Shown: piece by piece, positions 23,923 through 32,646 of the stretch | Layout: each line of letters begins with the position of its first letter | Numbering within the stretch: position 1 is the first letter of the stretch | Assembly (NCBI GenBank): GCA_000818095.1 | Contig: CP009416.1 | Coordinates: 3,394,501-3,458,500, forward strand | Direction of reading: 5' to 3' | DNA from: Jeotgalibacillus malaysiensis | Lineage (GTDB): Bacteria; Bacillota; Bacilli; Bacillales; Jeotgalibacillaceae | Length of the DNA: 64,000 bases | The notes under the pieces: generated by a model | The model's input: only the letters and a program-made list of their open reading frames with translations | Database searches by the model: none | Told to the model about the DNA's origin: nothing | Program-made: the position numbers and the translations under genes

Positions 23923-24414
23923 CTACTCTTTCAAAAGCTCATATTGAATTAACCGGCTATTCTTACCTTTATATTCTTCGTATCCCACTCTGCTGACTTC
24001 CTGAAAGCCAAGTTTTTCAAGCATTTTAATGGATCGGATATTGGCTTTGTGCGTTTCAGCAAAAAACTCGGTAAGCTGATACGCTTTAGTCCCATGCTCC
24101 ATTACAAGTATCGCTGCTTGAGCGCCAATCCCCTTTCCCCACATTTCACTCTTTCCAATTGCGATGCCGATCTCGACTGCATGTTCATTAACAAATGCTA
24201 GGTCTGCATAGCCGATCAGTTCCTTACCCAGAACAATTCCCATACGGACAAGGTTTTCCGGGGAATGATTCACACACTTTATCCACCAGTTCCTAACCTC
24301 CTGTGGATTCCTATCTATAGACCAGCTGTTTGCCTGGCAAAATTTTTGATCCTGACTCCATTCCAGAACGGTATCAATATCACTTTCATAAATTTCTCGT
24401 AATGTTATATTCAA
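23923..24414 (-). CDS. GNAT family N-acetyltransferase
   Basis: This 163-residue protein has the GNAT layout. ITLREIYESDIDTVLEWS is at the N-terminus, the acetyl-CoA binding motif lies in IAIGKSEMWGKGIGAQAA, and NIRSIKMLEKLGFQEVSR comes near the end, as in RimJ/RimL-like enzymes. The target is not predictable. The start is TTG 24414, six bases after the stop of the preceding gene. Confidence 0.85.
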   Translation of the reverse strand: MNITLREIYESDIDTVLEWSQDQKFCQANSWSIDRNPQEVRNWWIKCVNHSPENLVRMGIVLGKELIGYADLAFVNEHAVEIGIAIGKSEMWGKGIGAQAAILVMEHGTKAYQLTEFFAETHKANIRSIKMLEKLGFQEVSRVGYEEYKGKNSRLIQYELLKE

Positions 24415-24420
24415 CGTCTA

Positions 24421-24921
24421 TCACTCTTTCTCTGTTGTAACGAGGAGTTCATCAAAAGGATGAATTTCAGGAAACTTGTCCAACACTTTATATTCCATTG
24501 CAGGAGATGCCTGAATGTGAACAAACGAATCTTCAAGCTCAAGAATAATTACCCGTATCCAGACCACCTCTTCTTCTGTAAAACCATAACCCCACACATT
24601 GCTTATTTTATTTTTAAAAGTTGAGAAACTTGCGGAATGGATCAGGTACTTCTGTGACCCCATCTCTGTTTCTTCAAACTTTAGTGGTGCGGGAGTATCC
24701 TGTTCTGTAATGATTAATGCGTCATTCCCTGAACGAAGCTCCTGCCACTTAATATGCCAGAACTTCTCATTGCGGTCACCATTGATCTGCCAGAAACAAA
24801 GAATTGCCGGGTCTACAATAACGGTAATCTTATGATCATTTTTATAGGTATGAAGCAGTTCACCATAGATCCCGGAGAACTCCATTCCTTTTACCTTTTT
24901 CAGAAAGTCGAATTGATTCAT
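24421..24921 (-). CDS. Uncharacterised protein
   Basis: This 166-residue soluble protein is not in a family I recognise. It is rich in aromatic residues and beta-strand-like segments (ITVIVDPAILCFWQIN, EEVVWIRVIILELEDSFVHIQ), with no signal peptide or membrane segment. The start is chosen at the third of three consecutive ATGs, 8 bases behind GGAGG. It is the first gene of a unit with an acetyltransferase and a methyltransferase. Confidence 0.65.
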   Translation of the reverse strand: MNQFDFLKKVKGMEFSGIYGELLHTYKNDHKITVIVDPAILCFWQINGDRNEKFWHIKWQELRSGNDALIITEQDTPAPLKFEETEMGSQKYLIHSASFSTFKNKISNVWGYGFTEEEVVWIRVIILELEDSFVHIQASPAMEYKVLDKFPEIHPFDELLVTTEKE

Positions 24922-25029
24922 CATCATCACCTCCCCCTTCATACTTCTTTAGAACATATGCAACCTCCTTTATTTTCCTGTAAAATAGAGTAAGTATCTA
25001 CACAATTTTCATTACAGGAGGAGTACTTT

Positions 25030-25395
25030 ATGGTCGTTGGATTACACCATGCTCAAATTACGATCCCAAAAGGTTTGGAGGATCAGGGTAAAAGATTTTA
25101 TTGTGATATCTTAGGCTTTACTGAAAAAGAAAAACCGGAGTCCTTACAAGGTCGCGGGGGATTCTGGCTGGCTGCAGGCGATGCAGAGGTGCATGTGGGA
25201 ACAGAGGAAGGCTTCGACCGCACCACTACAAAAGCACACCTTGCTTATGAAGTAACCGATCTTGGCAAATGGAAACAGAAGCTTGAAAAAGAGGGCATTG
25301 AGATTCTTGAAGGCATTCCAATACCAGGCTTTGATCGTTTTGAGTTCAGGGATCCTTTTGGAAACAGGATTGAAATGATTCAGAGAATCACATAA
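25030..25395 (+). CDS. VOC-family (glyoxalase/fosfomycin resistance-like) protein
   Basis: This 121-residue vicinal-oxygen-chelate protein starts LHHAQITIPKGLEDQGKRFYCDILGF. AHLAYEVTDL lies in the middle and the sequence ends RFEFRDPFGNRIEMIQ. The two metal-binding faces (His near residue 7, His69 region, Glu115) look intact. Members include glyoxalases, dioxygenases and thiol transferases; the exact reaction cannot be told. The AGGAGG site is seven bases before ATG. Downstream are two small membrane protein genes on the same strand. Confidence 0.8.
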   Translation: MVVGLHHAQITIPKGLEDQGKRFYCDILGFTEKEKPESLQGRGGFWLAAGDAEVHVGTEEGFDRTTTKAHLAYEVTDLGKWKQKLEKEGIEILEGIPIPGFDRFEFRDPFGNRIEMIQRIT

Positions 25396-25432
25396 TGCAG
25401 TCTGAAAACAACTGCACAGGAGGCTGATGCTG

Positions 25433-25552
25433 ATGAACGAGAAAAGAACAGATGAAAAATCACTACTCAAAAAGCTAAATGAGAGCGGTTTTTGGAAGTC
25501 TATTGTTGTTCTAGTGATTTGTATTTTAGCTGGCTTATTTCTATTTTTATAA
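25433..25552 (+). CDS. Small single-pass membrane protein (39 residues)
   Basis: ATG 25433 has AGGAGG nine bases upstream. The 39-residue product has a charged N-terminal half (NEKRTDEKSLLKKLNES) and a C-terminal membrane helix (IVVLVICILAGLFLFL). Function is unknown. It is spaced 37 bp after the VOC gene and 44 bp before the next membrane protein gene, so it probably belongs to the same transcript. Confidence 0.6.
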   Translation: MNEKRTDEKSLLKKLNESGFWKSIVVLVICILAGLFLFL

Positions 25553-25596
25553 GGCGTACAATCACAACTTTTTAATACATACTTGGAGGTCAGAAT

Positions 25597-25878
25597 ATGT
25601 GGGTTATCTTAGGAGTCATCGCAATCGCAGTAACTTTTTTGAATTTATATTTGTTTACAAAAGGTAAAGATTATAAGCTTGCGATGGCGCTTGGTTTGTC
25701 ATTTACCGCTTTAACACTTTGTGCAGAATACAGCATGGTATCAGATTGGGTAGCCGCTGAAGACTGGGGAGCGTTGATGGACGTCGTGCCTACGATGGAG
25801 TGGGCTTTATGGTTGTTAACAATCGTATCAATACTGCTTAATATCACACCTGTCATTTTAGAAAAAAGACGTAAGTAA
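25597..25878 (+). CDS. Small membrane protein (93 residues)
   Basis: It has three predicted membrane segments (residues 1-20, 28-50 and 68-86) and a basic end (EKRRK). I do not recognise the family. TTGGAGG lies eight bases before ATG 25597. It follows the 39-residue membrane protein. Confidence 0.75.
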   Translation: MWVILGVIAIAVTFLNLYLFTKGKDYKLAMALGLSFTALTLCAEYSMVSDWVAAEDWGALMDVVPTMEWALWLLTIVSILLNITPVILEKRRK

Positions 25879-25882
25879 GAAA

Positions 25883-25925
25883 TAGTAAAGGATAGAATGA
25901 GCGCAACGCTTATTCTATCCTTCTT
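25883..25925 (+). terminator. Probable terminator
   Basis: AAAGGATAGAATGAGCG and CGCTTATTCTATCCTT form a long stem followed by CTTT. It lies past the small membrane protein gene. Confidence 0.7.
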
Positions 25926-25955
25926 TGCTATGATTTAATCAGCTGCTTTCCAGTT

Positions 25956-26714
25956 TCAACGAATCTTTCTGCACACATAGACCATTTCATAACTTTCATT
26001 CTTCACCGGTGTCTCTTTCCAGTCCTCATAGACGTTTAGAATTTCAAATCCATGCAAATCCAACAACCTTTCCATTTCTTTCGGGTACACATATCTCAGG
26101 CTGATATTGGTTCGCTTCTCATTCACAATCTCATCATGACGATCTTTGTATTTCCTAATCGTCGTATAATGCTGGACCTGCTCAAGTTCATCGTAATGAC
26201 TGATCGTGGAGACGTCTACTGTGAATTCTCCGTCTTGGTAAGATCTCCAGTATTCTTCCTCAGGCGGCTGCAGCAACTCTTCTGCACCCGGGAACCTTGT
26301 GCTGAAAATCAACATGCCTTCATCTTCTAAATGCCGGTTCACTGAACGCAGTAACCCGTCCTGCGCTTCATTCGTTAAAAAGTGCTGAAACGAATTTCCA
26401 ACTGTATAAATGAGCGAAACTTTTATCCCAATGTTCAGATCTGTACAATCCTCAGCAAGCCACTCGATTTCAATGCCTGCAGAAGATGATTTCTTTTGCG
26501 CTGCTTCAAGCATCCCTTTATGTACATCTATTCCCATCACCTGAAAGCCTTCTTTAGCCAGCGGAATCGTCACTCTTCCTGTTCCACAGGCCAGATCAAT
26601 GATAATCCCGGGATTTTTTGACGCCCACTTGATCAGCAAAGGCAGTTCAGGAAGGTAGCTTTCGTATTCTTTATCGTAAAGCTCCGGATCGTCGTATTCT
26701 TCAGAATTGTTCAC
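25956..26714 (-). CDS. Class I SAM-dependent methyltransferase
   Basis: This 252-residue protein has motif I IIDLACGTGRVTIPLA (residues ~37-52), VMGIDVHKGML and a NSFQHFL motif-IV region, as in the methyltransferase-25/YodH-like group. The substrate is unknown. The start is GTG 26714, behind AGGGGAATTA. The parS site lies 24 bp upstream of the start. Confidence 0.82.
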   Translation of the reverse strand: MNNSEEYDDPELYDKEYESYLPELPLLIKWASKNPGIIIDLACGTGRVTIPLAKEGFQVMGIDVHKGMLEAAQKKSSSAGIEIEWLAEDCTDLNIGIKVSLIYTVGNSFQHFLTNEAQDGLLRSVNRHLEDEGMLIFSTRFPGAEELLQPPEEEYWRSYQDGEFTVDVSTISHYDELEQVQHYTTIRKYKDRHDEIVNEKRTNISLRYVYPKEMERLLDLHGFEILNVYEDWKETPVKNESYEMVYVCRKIR

Positions 26715-26737
26715 TACCTAATTCCCCTTTTCATGAT

Positions 26738-26753
26738 TGTTCCACGTGAAACA
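26738..26753. promoter_or_regulatory. parS site (ParB/Spo0J binding sequence)
   Basis: TGTTCCACGTGAAACA matches the B. subtilis parS consensus TGTTNCACGTGAAACA at all 16 positions. It lies in the short gap between a methyltransferase and a diguanylate cyclase gene. parS sites nucleate ParB and SMC loading and cluster around the replication origin in Bacillales. Confidence 0.93.
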
Positions 26754-26768
26754 AGTATATGCTCAAAG

Positions 26769-28343
26769 TCAATTTGATTTGTTAACCAGTTCTGCAAAGA
26801 CACTCACCCTGTTACGCCCATCCTCTTTCGCCACATACAAAGCATGATCCGCCTGATTCAAAAGCTGGAATAAGGTTTCTTCAGGCTCATGGTTTGCAGA
26901 CGCGACACCAAGACTCAATGTAACAGGGAGCACTCCCTCTTTCATGTAAAAAGGATGGTCTTCAACATGCTGACGCAGCTGCTCCGCTACCTTTTCACCT
27001 GCAGGTAGATCCGTATTTCGTAGCGCCAGCACGAATTCTTCACCGCCATAACGGCCGAATAGCTGATCAGCGTTCAACTGTTCCTGACACAATTTCACGA
27101 CATGCTTCAGCACCTGATCACCGACTGCATGTCCATATGTATCATTCACTTTTTTGAAATGGTCAATATCCATCAGGATGACAGTCAGCGAACGCTTCTC
27201 TTCTGTCGCTTCTGCAAAATACTGATCACACATTTGAAAAAAGGCGCGCCTGTTATAAATTTGCGTAAGGTCATCGTAAAAAGCCTGTTGTTCGAGCTGC
27301 AGCTGCAGTCTTTTCACTTCAGTGATGTCAGTAAAAATGAGCAGCTGACCTTTGTGGTAAAGTCCATGGAGAAGCGGCGTTGTACGAATTTGATAAGTGT
27401 ACGGCTGATGGTCTTCACCGGTAAATTGAAGATCTTTCTGAATAGCTTTCTTTTCAATTTCAAAAGGGAAATTTTCACCTGAGAAGTCTTTCCACATTTC
27501 ATCAAAATGTCTGCCGAACATTGTTTTGCTTAAGCCGGGAAACATTTTTTCAGCTGCAGCATTGTGTTCAACCAGGCGTCCATACTCATCGAGCACCAGT
27601 ACGCCGTCATTAATATTGTTAAAAATCGTCATTTTGGCAATTGGCATGATCCTGAAAAGACGTGAGGATCCAATTGCCCAGAGATACAGCATTGACGAGA
27701 TCCACAGCACCATTGGGACCGGATCGATCCCGGGCGGCGTAAAGCCGATCAGGTAGACAAATGCCGTTACCATTGGCAGCAGCTGTCCGAATAATAATGC
27801 GACGAGCTGCGGCTTATATTCTCTGGACGTTTCTCTCCATTGTGAAAGCAATAAATAAAAAGCGACAAACATACTCGCAAATGTCACGATGCCATGAATG
27901 ATGTACCACGTTCCTATTTCCTGACGCGCATATGGTGCACCGAGTTCAGAATCCAGTTCAAATACGCGGTAATGTAAGTGGTGCAGGTCATTCGTTGCAA
28001 CCATGAAAAGACTAATCACAGGCACCACCAGAATCAGCAGATACCGTTTGCGGAAAATATTAAACCCGAGATATTGCATGATAAATAATAACCCCAGTGG
28101 AGCTGATATCGGCATGCCTATATAAAGGATGGTGTTCCAGAATTTCAGTTCCTCAAGAGAAGTAGACAACAGACTGAACGCCGTCCCGAAGCAATAAATG
28201 CTGATTAAAAAGGTATATAATATAAAGACGTAAGAAATATTCGTATAGTTGTGGCGCTTGAAAAAAACATACAGACTCAAAAACAGGTTCAGTACCCCTG
28301 ATGTACAGGCAAGGGTAATATAAGCAGACAATTCCATCGTCAC
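26769..28343 (-). CDS. Membrane-bound diguanylate cyclase with PAS and GGDEF domains
   Basis: The 524-residue protein begins with seven to eight transmembrane segments (residues 1-225) resembling the N-terminal 7TM histidine-kinase sensor region. It is followed by a PAS domain (~230-340: VLVLDEYGRLVEHNAAAEKMF) and a GGDEF domain (~355-515). The catalytic motif is GGEEF (FGRYGGEEFVLAL), with the preceding DIDHFKKVNDTYGH metal site intact, so cyclic di-GMP synthesis is expected. No EAL domain is present. Start GTG 28343 suits AAGGTG. Likely monocistronic. Confidence 0.92.
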   Translation of the reverse strand: MTMELSAYITLACTSGVLNLFLSLYVFFKRHNYTNISYVFILYTFLISIYCFGTAFSLLSTSLEELKFWNTILYIGMPISAPLGLLFIMQYLGFNIFRKRYLLILVVPVISLFMVATNDLHHLHYRVFELDSELGAPYARQEIGTWYIIHGIVTFASMFVAFYLLLSQWRETSREYKPQLVALLFGQLLPMVTAFVYLIGFTPPGIDPVPMVLWISSMLYLWAIGSSRLFRIMPIAKMTIFNNINDGVLVLDEYGRLVEHNAAAEKMFPGLSKTMFGRHFDEMWKDFSGENFPFEIEKKAIQKDLQFTGEDHQPYTYQIRTTPLLHGLYHKGQLLIFTDITEVKRLQLQLEQQAFYDDLTQIYNRRAFFQMCDQYFAEATEEKRSLTVILMDIDHFKKVNDTYGHAVGDQVLKHVVKLCQEQLNADQLFGRYGGEEFVLALRNTDLPAGEKVAEQLRQHVEDHPFYMKEGVLPVTLSLGVASANHEPEETLFQLLNQADHALYVAKEDGRNRVSVFAELVNKSN

Positions 28344-28417
28344 AGTCTGGCACCTTCTTTACAGGAGACTTTTAAATTTACTTTAGCATATGAGATGTGA
28401 GATCGGGGATTTTTGAA

Positions 28418-28942
28418 CTATTTTTGTTCATCTGATAAATGTAAGATGTATGATTGCAGCTGATAGGTCTGTCCATTTAGCTGAACATCTTCAACTTGAT
28501 GCTCAACGATCCTGAATCCGTTCTTCAGCAGGACCTTCTGTGAAGCGGTATGATGATTGGTCGTTTGGGCAGTGAGCTTTTTCAGACCAAGCTTTCGAAC
28601 GTGGTCAATCAGCAGTTCTAATGAGCGACTGGCCAGCCCTCTTCCGGCGTAATTCTGACCGATTCTATAGCCAATACTCCCTGATCTCTCTTCATAATTG
28701 AGGTCTGTCACATTGATTCTGCCGACAATCTGACCTGTTTCATTCTTAATCAGAAAGAAAAGACCGTCACCTGCTGCCTGTTCATCAAGCAATGCCTGAT
28801 GATGCTGTGCGTAGATTTCCGGCGCATAATAATGATCTCCCCGATCCGATAACATTCTGCTGAAATAGATGCGGTTTACCGTTTCAAACTGAAGAAGACT
28901 TAATGTATCTGATTCCTGCAGCGGTTCTATTTTAATCTTCAT
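28418..28942 (-). CDS. GNAT family N-acetyltransferase (RimJ/RimL-like)
   Basis: The 174-residue protein has IKIEPLQESDTLSLLQFE at the N-terminus, the CoA-binding patch GYRIGQNYAGRGLASRSLELL and HHTASQKVLLKNGFRIVEH near the end, typical of ribosomal-protein-type acetyltransferases. The start overlaps the stop of the phosphatase gene upstream by four bases, so the two are coupled. AGGAG lies seven bases before ATG. Confidence 0.85.
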   Translation of the reverse strand: MKIKIEPLQESDTLSLLQFETVNRIYFSRMLSDRGDHYYAPEIYAQHHQALLDEQAAGDGLFFLIKNETGQIVGRINVTDLNYEERSGSIGYRIGQNYAGRGLASRSLELLIDHVRKLGLKKLTAQTTNHHTASQKVLLKNGFRIVEHQVEDVQLNGQTYQLQSYILHLSDEQK

Positions 28943-29496
28943 ATAGATGCTCCTAATCTCTTGACCTGTTTTAATGAATCTCCTTCAAAATCGAGCTTGA
29001 AAATATCAGGCATTGCAAGCTGATTCCAGAAGGTAAAGTCATACTGAGAATCAAAATCGTTCATGATCAGCACCATGATGTTACCGTGCGTCCCAATCAC
29101 AACGTTCTGCCCTCTATACTTCTTCAGCACTTCTTTTATCGCTTTTACACCTCTTTTCTGTGCAATATCATTCGATTCTCCGCCTTCCCATGAAAAAGAC
29201 GGATCCTTCCATAATTTTGTGATTGCTTTCTGGAAATTTTCAGCAGGGTTAACCGTTAACGTCCGCTCCTTAAAATCTTCAATTAGTTCAATCTCTTTTT
29301 CTATGTAAGCGGCAATTCCCTCAACTGTCTGCACTGCACGTTTGTAAGGACTTGAACAGACTGCATGGATATTTTCGTGTTTTAAGCAGTCTGTCACCGC
29401 ATCAGCATCCATCAACCCTTTTTCAGAGAGCGGACGGTTTATTTCATCCGGGGTGTAGTAAGAGTGGGCGTGTCTGACCAAATAGATAGTTGTCAA
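28939..29496 (-). CDS. Histidine phosphatase (phosphoglycerate mutase-like)
   Basis: This 185-residue protein begins TTIYLVRHAHSYYTPDE, the RHG-type motif with RHA in place of RHG. It has the second arginine in SSPYKRAVQT and the catalytic His in VVIGTHGNIM. This places it in histidine phosphatase superfamily branch 1; the substrate is unknown. The start is TTG 29496 behind GGAGC. It is coupled to the acetyltransferase that follows and has a small membrane protein gene 23 bp upstream. Confidence 0.85.
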   Translation of the reverse strand: MTTIYLVRHAHSYYTPDEINRPLSEKGLMDADAVTDCLKHENIHAVCSSPYKRAVQTVEGIAAYIEKEIELIEDFKERTLTVNPAENFQKAITKLWKDPSFSWEGGESNDIAQKRGVKAIKEVLKKYRGQNVVIGTHGNIMVLIMNDFDSQYDFTFWNQLAMPDIFKLDFEGDSLKQVKRLGASI

Positions 29497-29519
29497 TGTC
29501 GTTCAGCTCCAATGTAAAA

Positions 29520-29750
29520 TTAGATAAAAGATAAAAAGAAAAGTAAAAGACCGAGGGAAACAACCACTTTCCCTGCATTTTTCTTCCCTTCGTTGAGAAA
29601 CCTGGACCCTGATACAGTGATCCAGCCGGCGAAGGAAATCTTGGATAGTAATGAAAGCAGCGTCATGTCTCTAAAGATCAGACTTAATATAGTTGTTACG
29701 ATAAAAAGGGCAAGAAATATATTTTCTGTTATTCGAATGATCCGGATCAT
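29520..29750 (-). CDS. Small membrane protein (76 residues)
   Basis: It has three short hydrophobic segments (residues 9-24, 28-46 and 58-76) connected by charged turns. No family is recognised. ATG 29750 follows GGAGGCGCG. It is the first gene of the unit with the phosphatase and acetyltransferase. Confidence 0.65.
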   Translation of the reverse strand: MIRIIRITENIFLALFIVTTILSLIFRDMTLLSLLSKISFAGWITVSGSRFLNEGKKNAGKVVVSLGLLLFFLSFI

Positions 29751-29905
29751 AACGCGCCTCCATCCAAAGTCAGTTCAACTGTGTTTTCTTATTGTTATTT
29801 TGACATGAGGGTTAAAAAAAGTATATCGATTTTCCTGTTTATAGGGGTTTATAAAAGCGGAATTAACCGAAATCATTAAAGACAGTCATTTTACTTATAA
29901 ATACG

Positions 29906-29944
29906 AAAAAACCTCCGCTATCACTGAGATAACAGAGGTTTTAT
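29906..29944 (-). terminator. maeN terminator
   Basis: AAAACCTC...GAGGTTTT form a stem with inner TTATC/GATAA-type pairing, located immediately past the maeN stop on the minus strand and flanked by T/A tracts. Confidence 0.8.
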
Positions 29945-29949
29945 TGTCT

Positions 29950-31275
29950 TTACATTAGAAGTGGAACAATAATCCCCGCAAGCAGCAGAATCAATGCCCC
30001 ACCGAGTCTTGAAGAAATCTGTGCGAATGGCATCAGTTCCATACGCTTTGAAGCGGACAGTACGGCAACATCTCCCGTTCCACCCATGTTTGCCATACAA
30101 AGTCCGGCTGTGATGGCTGATTCGATTGGATAGAAGCCAACAAGCTTTCCGAGCAACCCTGCTCCAAGTACCGCCCCAACGACTACGCCAAGAACAGTGA
30201 AGATGTACTGGAATGTCAGTGCCGCAAGCACCGTCTCAAGGTCTGTGTAAGCAATTCCGATTCCAAAAAGCAGTGCGAATGTCCAGTTTTTTGCTACGAA
30301 TTTGTACCACTGATTCGCTCCTTCTAATACACTGTCTGGCAGTACCCCTGCAATTTTTGCTACGGCGACTGCGATAATCATAAGCGCATAAGCATGGAGT
30401 GGGATAAAGCCTGCCAGCAGCGTGCCTGCTGCGAAAAACAGAATCGCTGCAACAAGACCAATCCCCATTTTCTGCACATCAAATGTCGTACTTTTTTCTT
30501 TAAACTCAAAGCCTTTTAATAACTGACCATTCCCTGTGAGAGAGGGTCTTTTATTTCCTATAATGTTTAACACACTTGCAAGAATAATCGCAAAGACATT
30601 CCCGAGTGCAAGGGCAGGTACAAGCATTGAGATATAGTAGCTTGGATCATTACCCATCAGCTCGCTGTAGATCTGGCTCATCGGTACAGCGCCGGCACCC
30701 ATGCCTCCGCCCATAATCGGCATCGCGATGACAAGCACTGCTTCAGTCAGGGTAAAGCCTGCAATGACGCCAAAAATTCCGGCAATAATCAATGCGCCAA
30801 TGACTGCACCGAAGATTGGAAGGAAGTATTTCAGCCCGACTTTAATCAGAATCTGCTTATCCATTCCAAGGATACTGCCTGTAATCAGCGCGGCGATATA
30901 AAAGTTAAGGAAACCGCCTGTTGTCATAAAGTCTGTGACCATTGTGACCGTTGTTTCAGGAAGCAGGCCGGCATATACCATGTATGCAGCGCCAAAGATC
31001 GCTACAATGGCACCACCGCCAAGATAGGTTCTGACGAATGGCGTCCGGTCACCAGCCCATCCGAGCAGCTCGCCAAGTACCATCATGACAATCAGACTTC
31101 CAATCATTCCCTCCGGCAGATTCCCGGTATACATACTGACGAGCGCGATCACGGCAAAGAGCACAAACCATACTACCGGAAGACCATATATTGTAAACGC
31201 TTTCTTTTCTTTTTGTACAAAAGGCTTGATTTGCGGTTCCTGTGTGGGCTTCATTTCTCTTGCTGAGTTTGACAT
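29950..31275 (-). CDS. maeN: Na+/malate symporter, 2-hydroxycarboxylate transporter family
   Basis: This 441-residue membrane protein has about 11 helices and the two 2HCT re-entrant loop signatures, MPIMGGGMGAGAVPMSQ and GLCMANMGGTGDVAVLSASKRM. Such proteins take up malate or citrate with Na+. The adjacent malic enzyme gene and the malK/malR pair upstream match the malate module of B. subtilis (MaeN under MalKR), so malate is the likely substrate. It lies 30 bp after the malic enzyme gene with GGAGG before ATG 31275. Confidence 0.93.
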   Translation of the reverse strand: MSNSAREMKPTQEPQIKPFVQKEKKAFTIYGLPVVWFVLFAVIALVSMYTGNLPEGMIGSLIVMMVLGELLGWAGDRTPFVRTYLGGGAIVAIFGAAYMVYAGLLPETTVTMVTDFMTTGGFLNFYIAALITGSILGMDKQILIKVGLKYFLPIFGAVIGALIIAGIFGVIAGFTLTEAVLVIAMPIMGGGMGAGAVPMSQIYSELMGNDPSYYISMLVPALALGNVFAIILASVLNIIGNKRPSLTGNGQLLKGFEFKEKSTTFDVQKMGIGLVAAILFFAAGTLLAGFIPLHAYALMIIAVAVAKIAGVLPDSVLEGANQWYKFVAKNWTFALLFGIGIAYTDLETVLAALTFQYIFTVLGVVVGAVLGAGLLGKLVGFYPIESAITAGLCMANMGGTGDVAVLSASKRMELMPFAQISSRLGGALILLLAGIIVPLLM

Positions 31276-31305
31276 ACTGATTCCTCCCCTTTAATTGCGG
31301 AGCTC

Positions 31306-32493
31306 CTAGCATTGCGCCAGGGGCTCCTTATTTTCAATCACTGAGTCTTCTACAGCCTTCGCTACTGCATCTGTGACCGTCTGATCAAGCGCACCAGGGA
31401 TGACATAGTCCGGTGACAGCTGATCATCCGTAATGACGCGTGCAATGCCTTCAGCTGCTGCAACCTTCATATCCTGGGTGATGTTTCTGACCCGCTTATT
31501 TAATGCACCTTTGAAAATGCCCGGAAATGCCAGGACATTGTTAATCTGATTTGGAAAGTCTGATCGTCCTGTGCCGACAACTGCCGCTCCAGCCGCCTTG
31601 GCGACATCCGGATAGATTTCCGGAACAGGGTTTGCCATCGCAAAGATAATCGGATCTTCATTCATCCGCTTGACCTGTGGAGCTTTCAGCAGATCCGGTG
31701 CAGATACACCGATAAAAATATCTGCATGATCAATCACATCATCAAGTCCGCCCTGAACCTTCCGGTGATTAGTCTTCAGGGAAAGTTCCCTCTGCTTGTC
31801 ATTCAGCCAGTCGGCTCCTTCAGCAATCACACCTTCTATACTGACAAGCGTCAGATCGCGGAATCCTGCATAAAGCAATAGGTCGGCAATCGCAATCCCC
31901 GCTGCCCCTGCTCCGTTAATGACAACCTTCGTGGATTCCTTTGATTTACCCGTCAGCTTCAATGCATTGATCAGGCCGGCAAGTACAACAATGGCCGTCC
32001 CATGCTGGTCATCGTGAAAAACCGGAATGTCGAGATCCTTTTTCAGCTGTTCTTCAATCTCGAAGCAGCGCGGCGCTGAAATATCCTCAAGGTTAATCCC
32101 TGAGAATGTTGGTGCTAGTGCTTTAACAATTGAGATGATTTCCTTTGGATCCTTTGTATCCAGACAGATCGGGAATGCATCTACACCTGCGAACTTTTTG
32201 AAAAGCAGGCTTTTTCCTTCCATGACAGGCAGTGCCGCCTTCGGACCGATATCACCAAGACCAAGTACCGCAGTTCCATCCGTGACGACTGCTACCATGT
32301 TACCTTTTGATGTTAGGTTATCAGCCTCCTCAGGGTGTGCTGCAATTTCCCGGCAGATCTCCGCAACTCCCGGTGTATATACGAGGCTCAGTTCTTCTGC
32401 TGTATCCACAGGAAGCTTGCTTGTCACTTCAATCTTGCCTCTATGCATCCGGTGAAGTGCTAACGTATCTGCTTTCAGATTTTGATTTACCAT
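31306..32493 (-). CDS. NAD(P)-dependent malic enzyme
   Basis: Oxidative decarboxylation of malate to pyruvate. The 395-residue protein is of the short bacterial type, like B. subtilis YtsJ: SLVYTPGVAEICREIA (catalytic Tyr), NMVAVVTDGTAVLGLGDIGP, NLEDISAPRCFEIE, VFHDDQHGTAIV and the nucleotide motif INGAGAAGIAIADLL, with GTGRSDFPNQINNVLAFPG. The AGGAGGAG site is at good spacing. A cre-like site and a likely promoter lie directly upstream, and maeN is co-transcribed downstream. Cofactor preference cannot be read with confidence. Confidence 0.95.
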   Translation of the reverse strand: MVNQNLKADTLALHRMHRGKIEVTSKLPVDTAEELSLVYTPGVAEICREIAAHPEEADNLTSKGNMVAVVTDGTAVLGLGDIGPKAALPVMEGKSLLFKKFAGVDAFPICLDTKDPKEIISIVKALAPTFSGINLEDISAPRCFEIEEQLKKDLDIPVFHDDQHGTAIVVLAGLINALKLTGKSKESTKVVINGAGAAGIAIADLLLYAGFRDLTLVSIEGVIAEGADWLNDKQRELSLKTNHRKVQGGLDDVIDHADIFIGVSAPDLLKAPQVKRMNEDPIIFAMANPVPEIYPDVAKAAGAAVVGTGRSDFPNQINNVLAFPGIFKGALNKRVRNITQDMKVAAAEGIARVITDDQLSPDYVIPGALDQTVTDAVAKAVEDSVIENKEPLAQC

Positions 32494-32518
32494 GTAAACT
32501 CCTCCTTCTCGCCATTTA

Positions 32519-32532
32519 AGTAATCGCTTTCA
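32519..32532 (-). promoter_or_regulatory. cre-like CcpA site of the malic enzyme-maeN operon
   Basis: The minus strand reads TGAAAGCGATTACT, 13 of 14 positions of TGWAANCGNTNWCA. It lies just after the -10 element, a position typical for repression. Confidence 0.65.
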
Positions 32533-32559
32533 TAATTGTGTCCTTATGATAAATGTCAA
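32530..32559 (-). promoter_or_regulatory. Candidate promoter of the malic enzyme-maeN operon
   Basis: On the minus strand TTGACA (32554-32559) and TTATGA (32530-32535) are 18 bp apart, about 40 bp before the malic enzyme start. Confidence 0.6.
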
Positions 32560-32604
32560 TGTTTTAAATGCACATCATATGAAAATAAAAATCTTATTGT
32601 AATT

Positions 32605-32640
32605 AAAAAAAGCAGCGCTCATTAAGTGAGTCGCTGCTTT
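32605..32640 (-). terminator. malR terminator
   Basis: AAAGCAGCG and CGCTGCTTT with additional CTCA/TGAG pairing form a hairpin just past the malR stop, followed on the minus strand by a T run. It separates malKR from the downstream malic enzyme operon. Confidence 0.85.
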
Positions 32641-32646
32641 GGAGAT

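Noticed and set aside
24277-24287. DnaA box-like TTTATCCACC
   Set aside because: A single imperfect match inside an acetyltransferase gene; no cluster.
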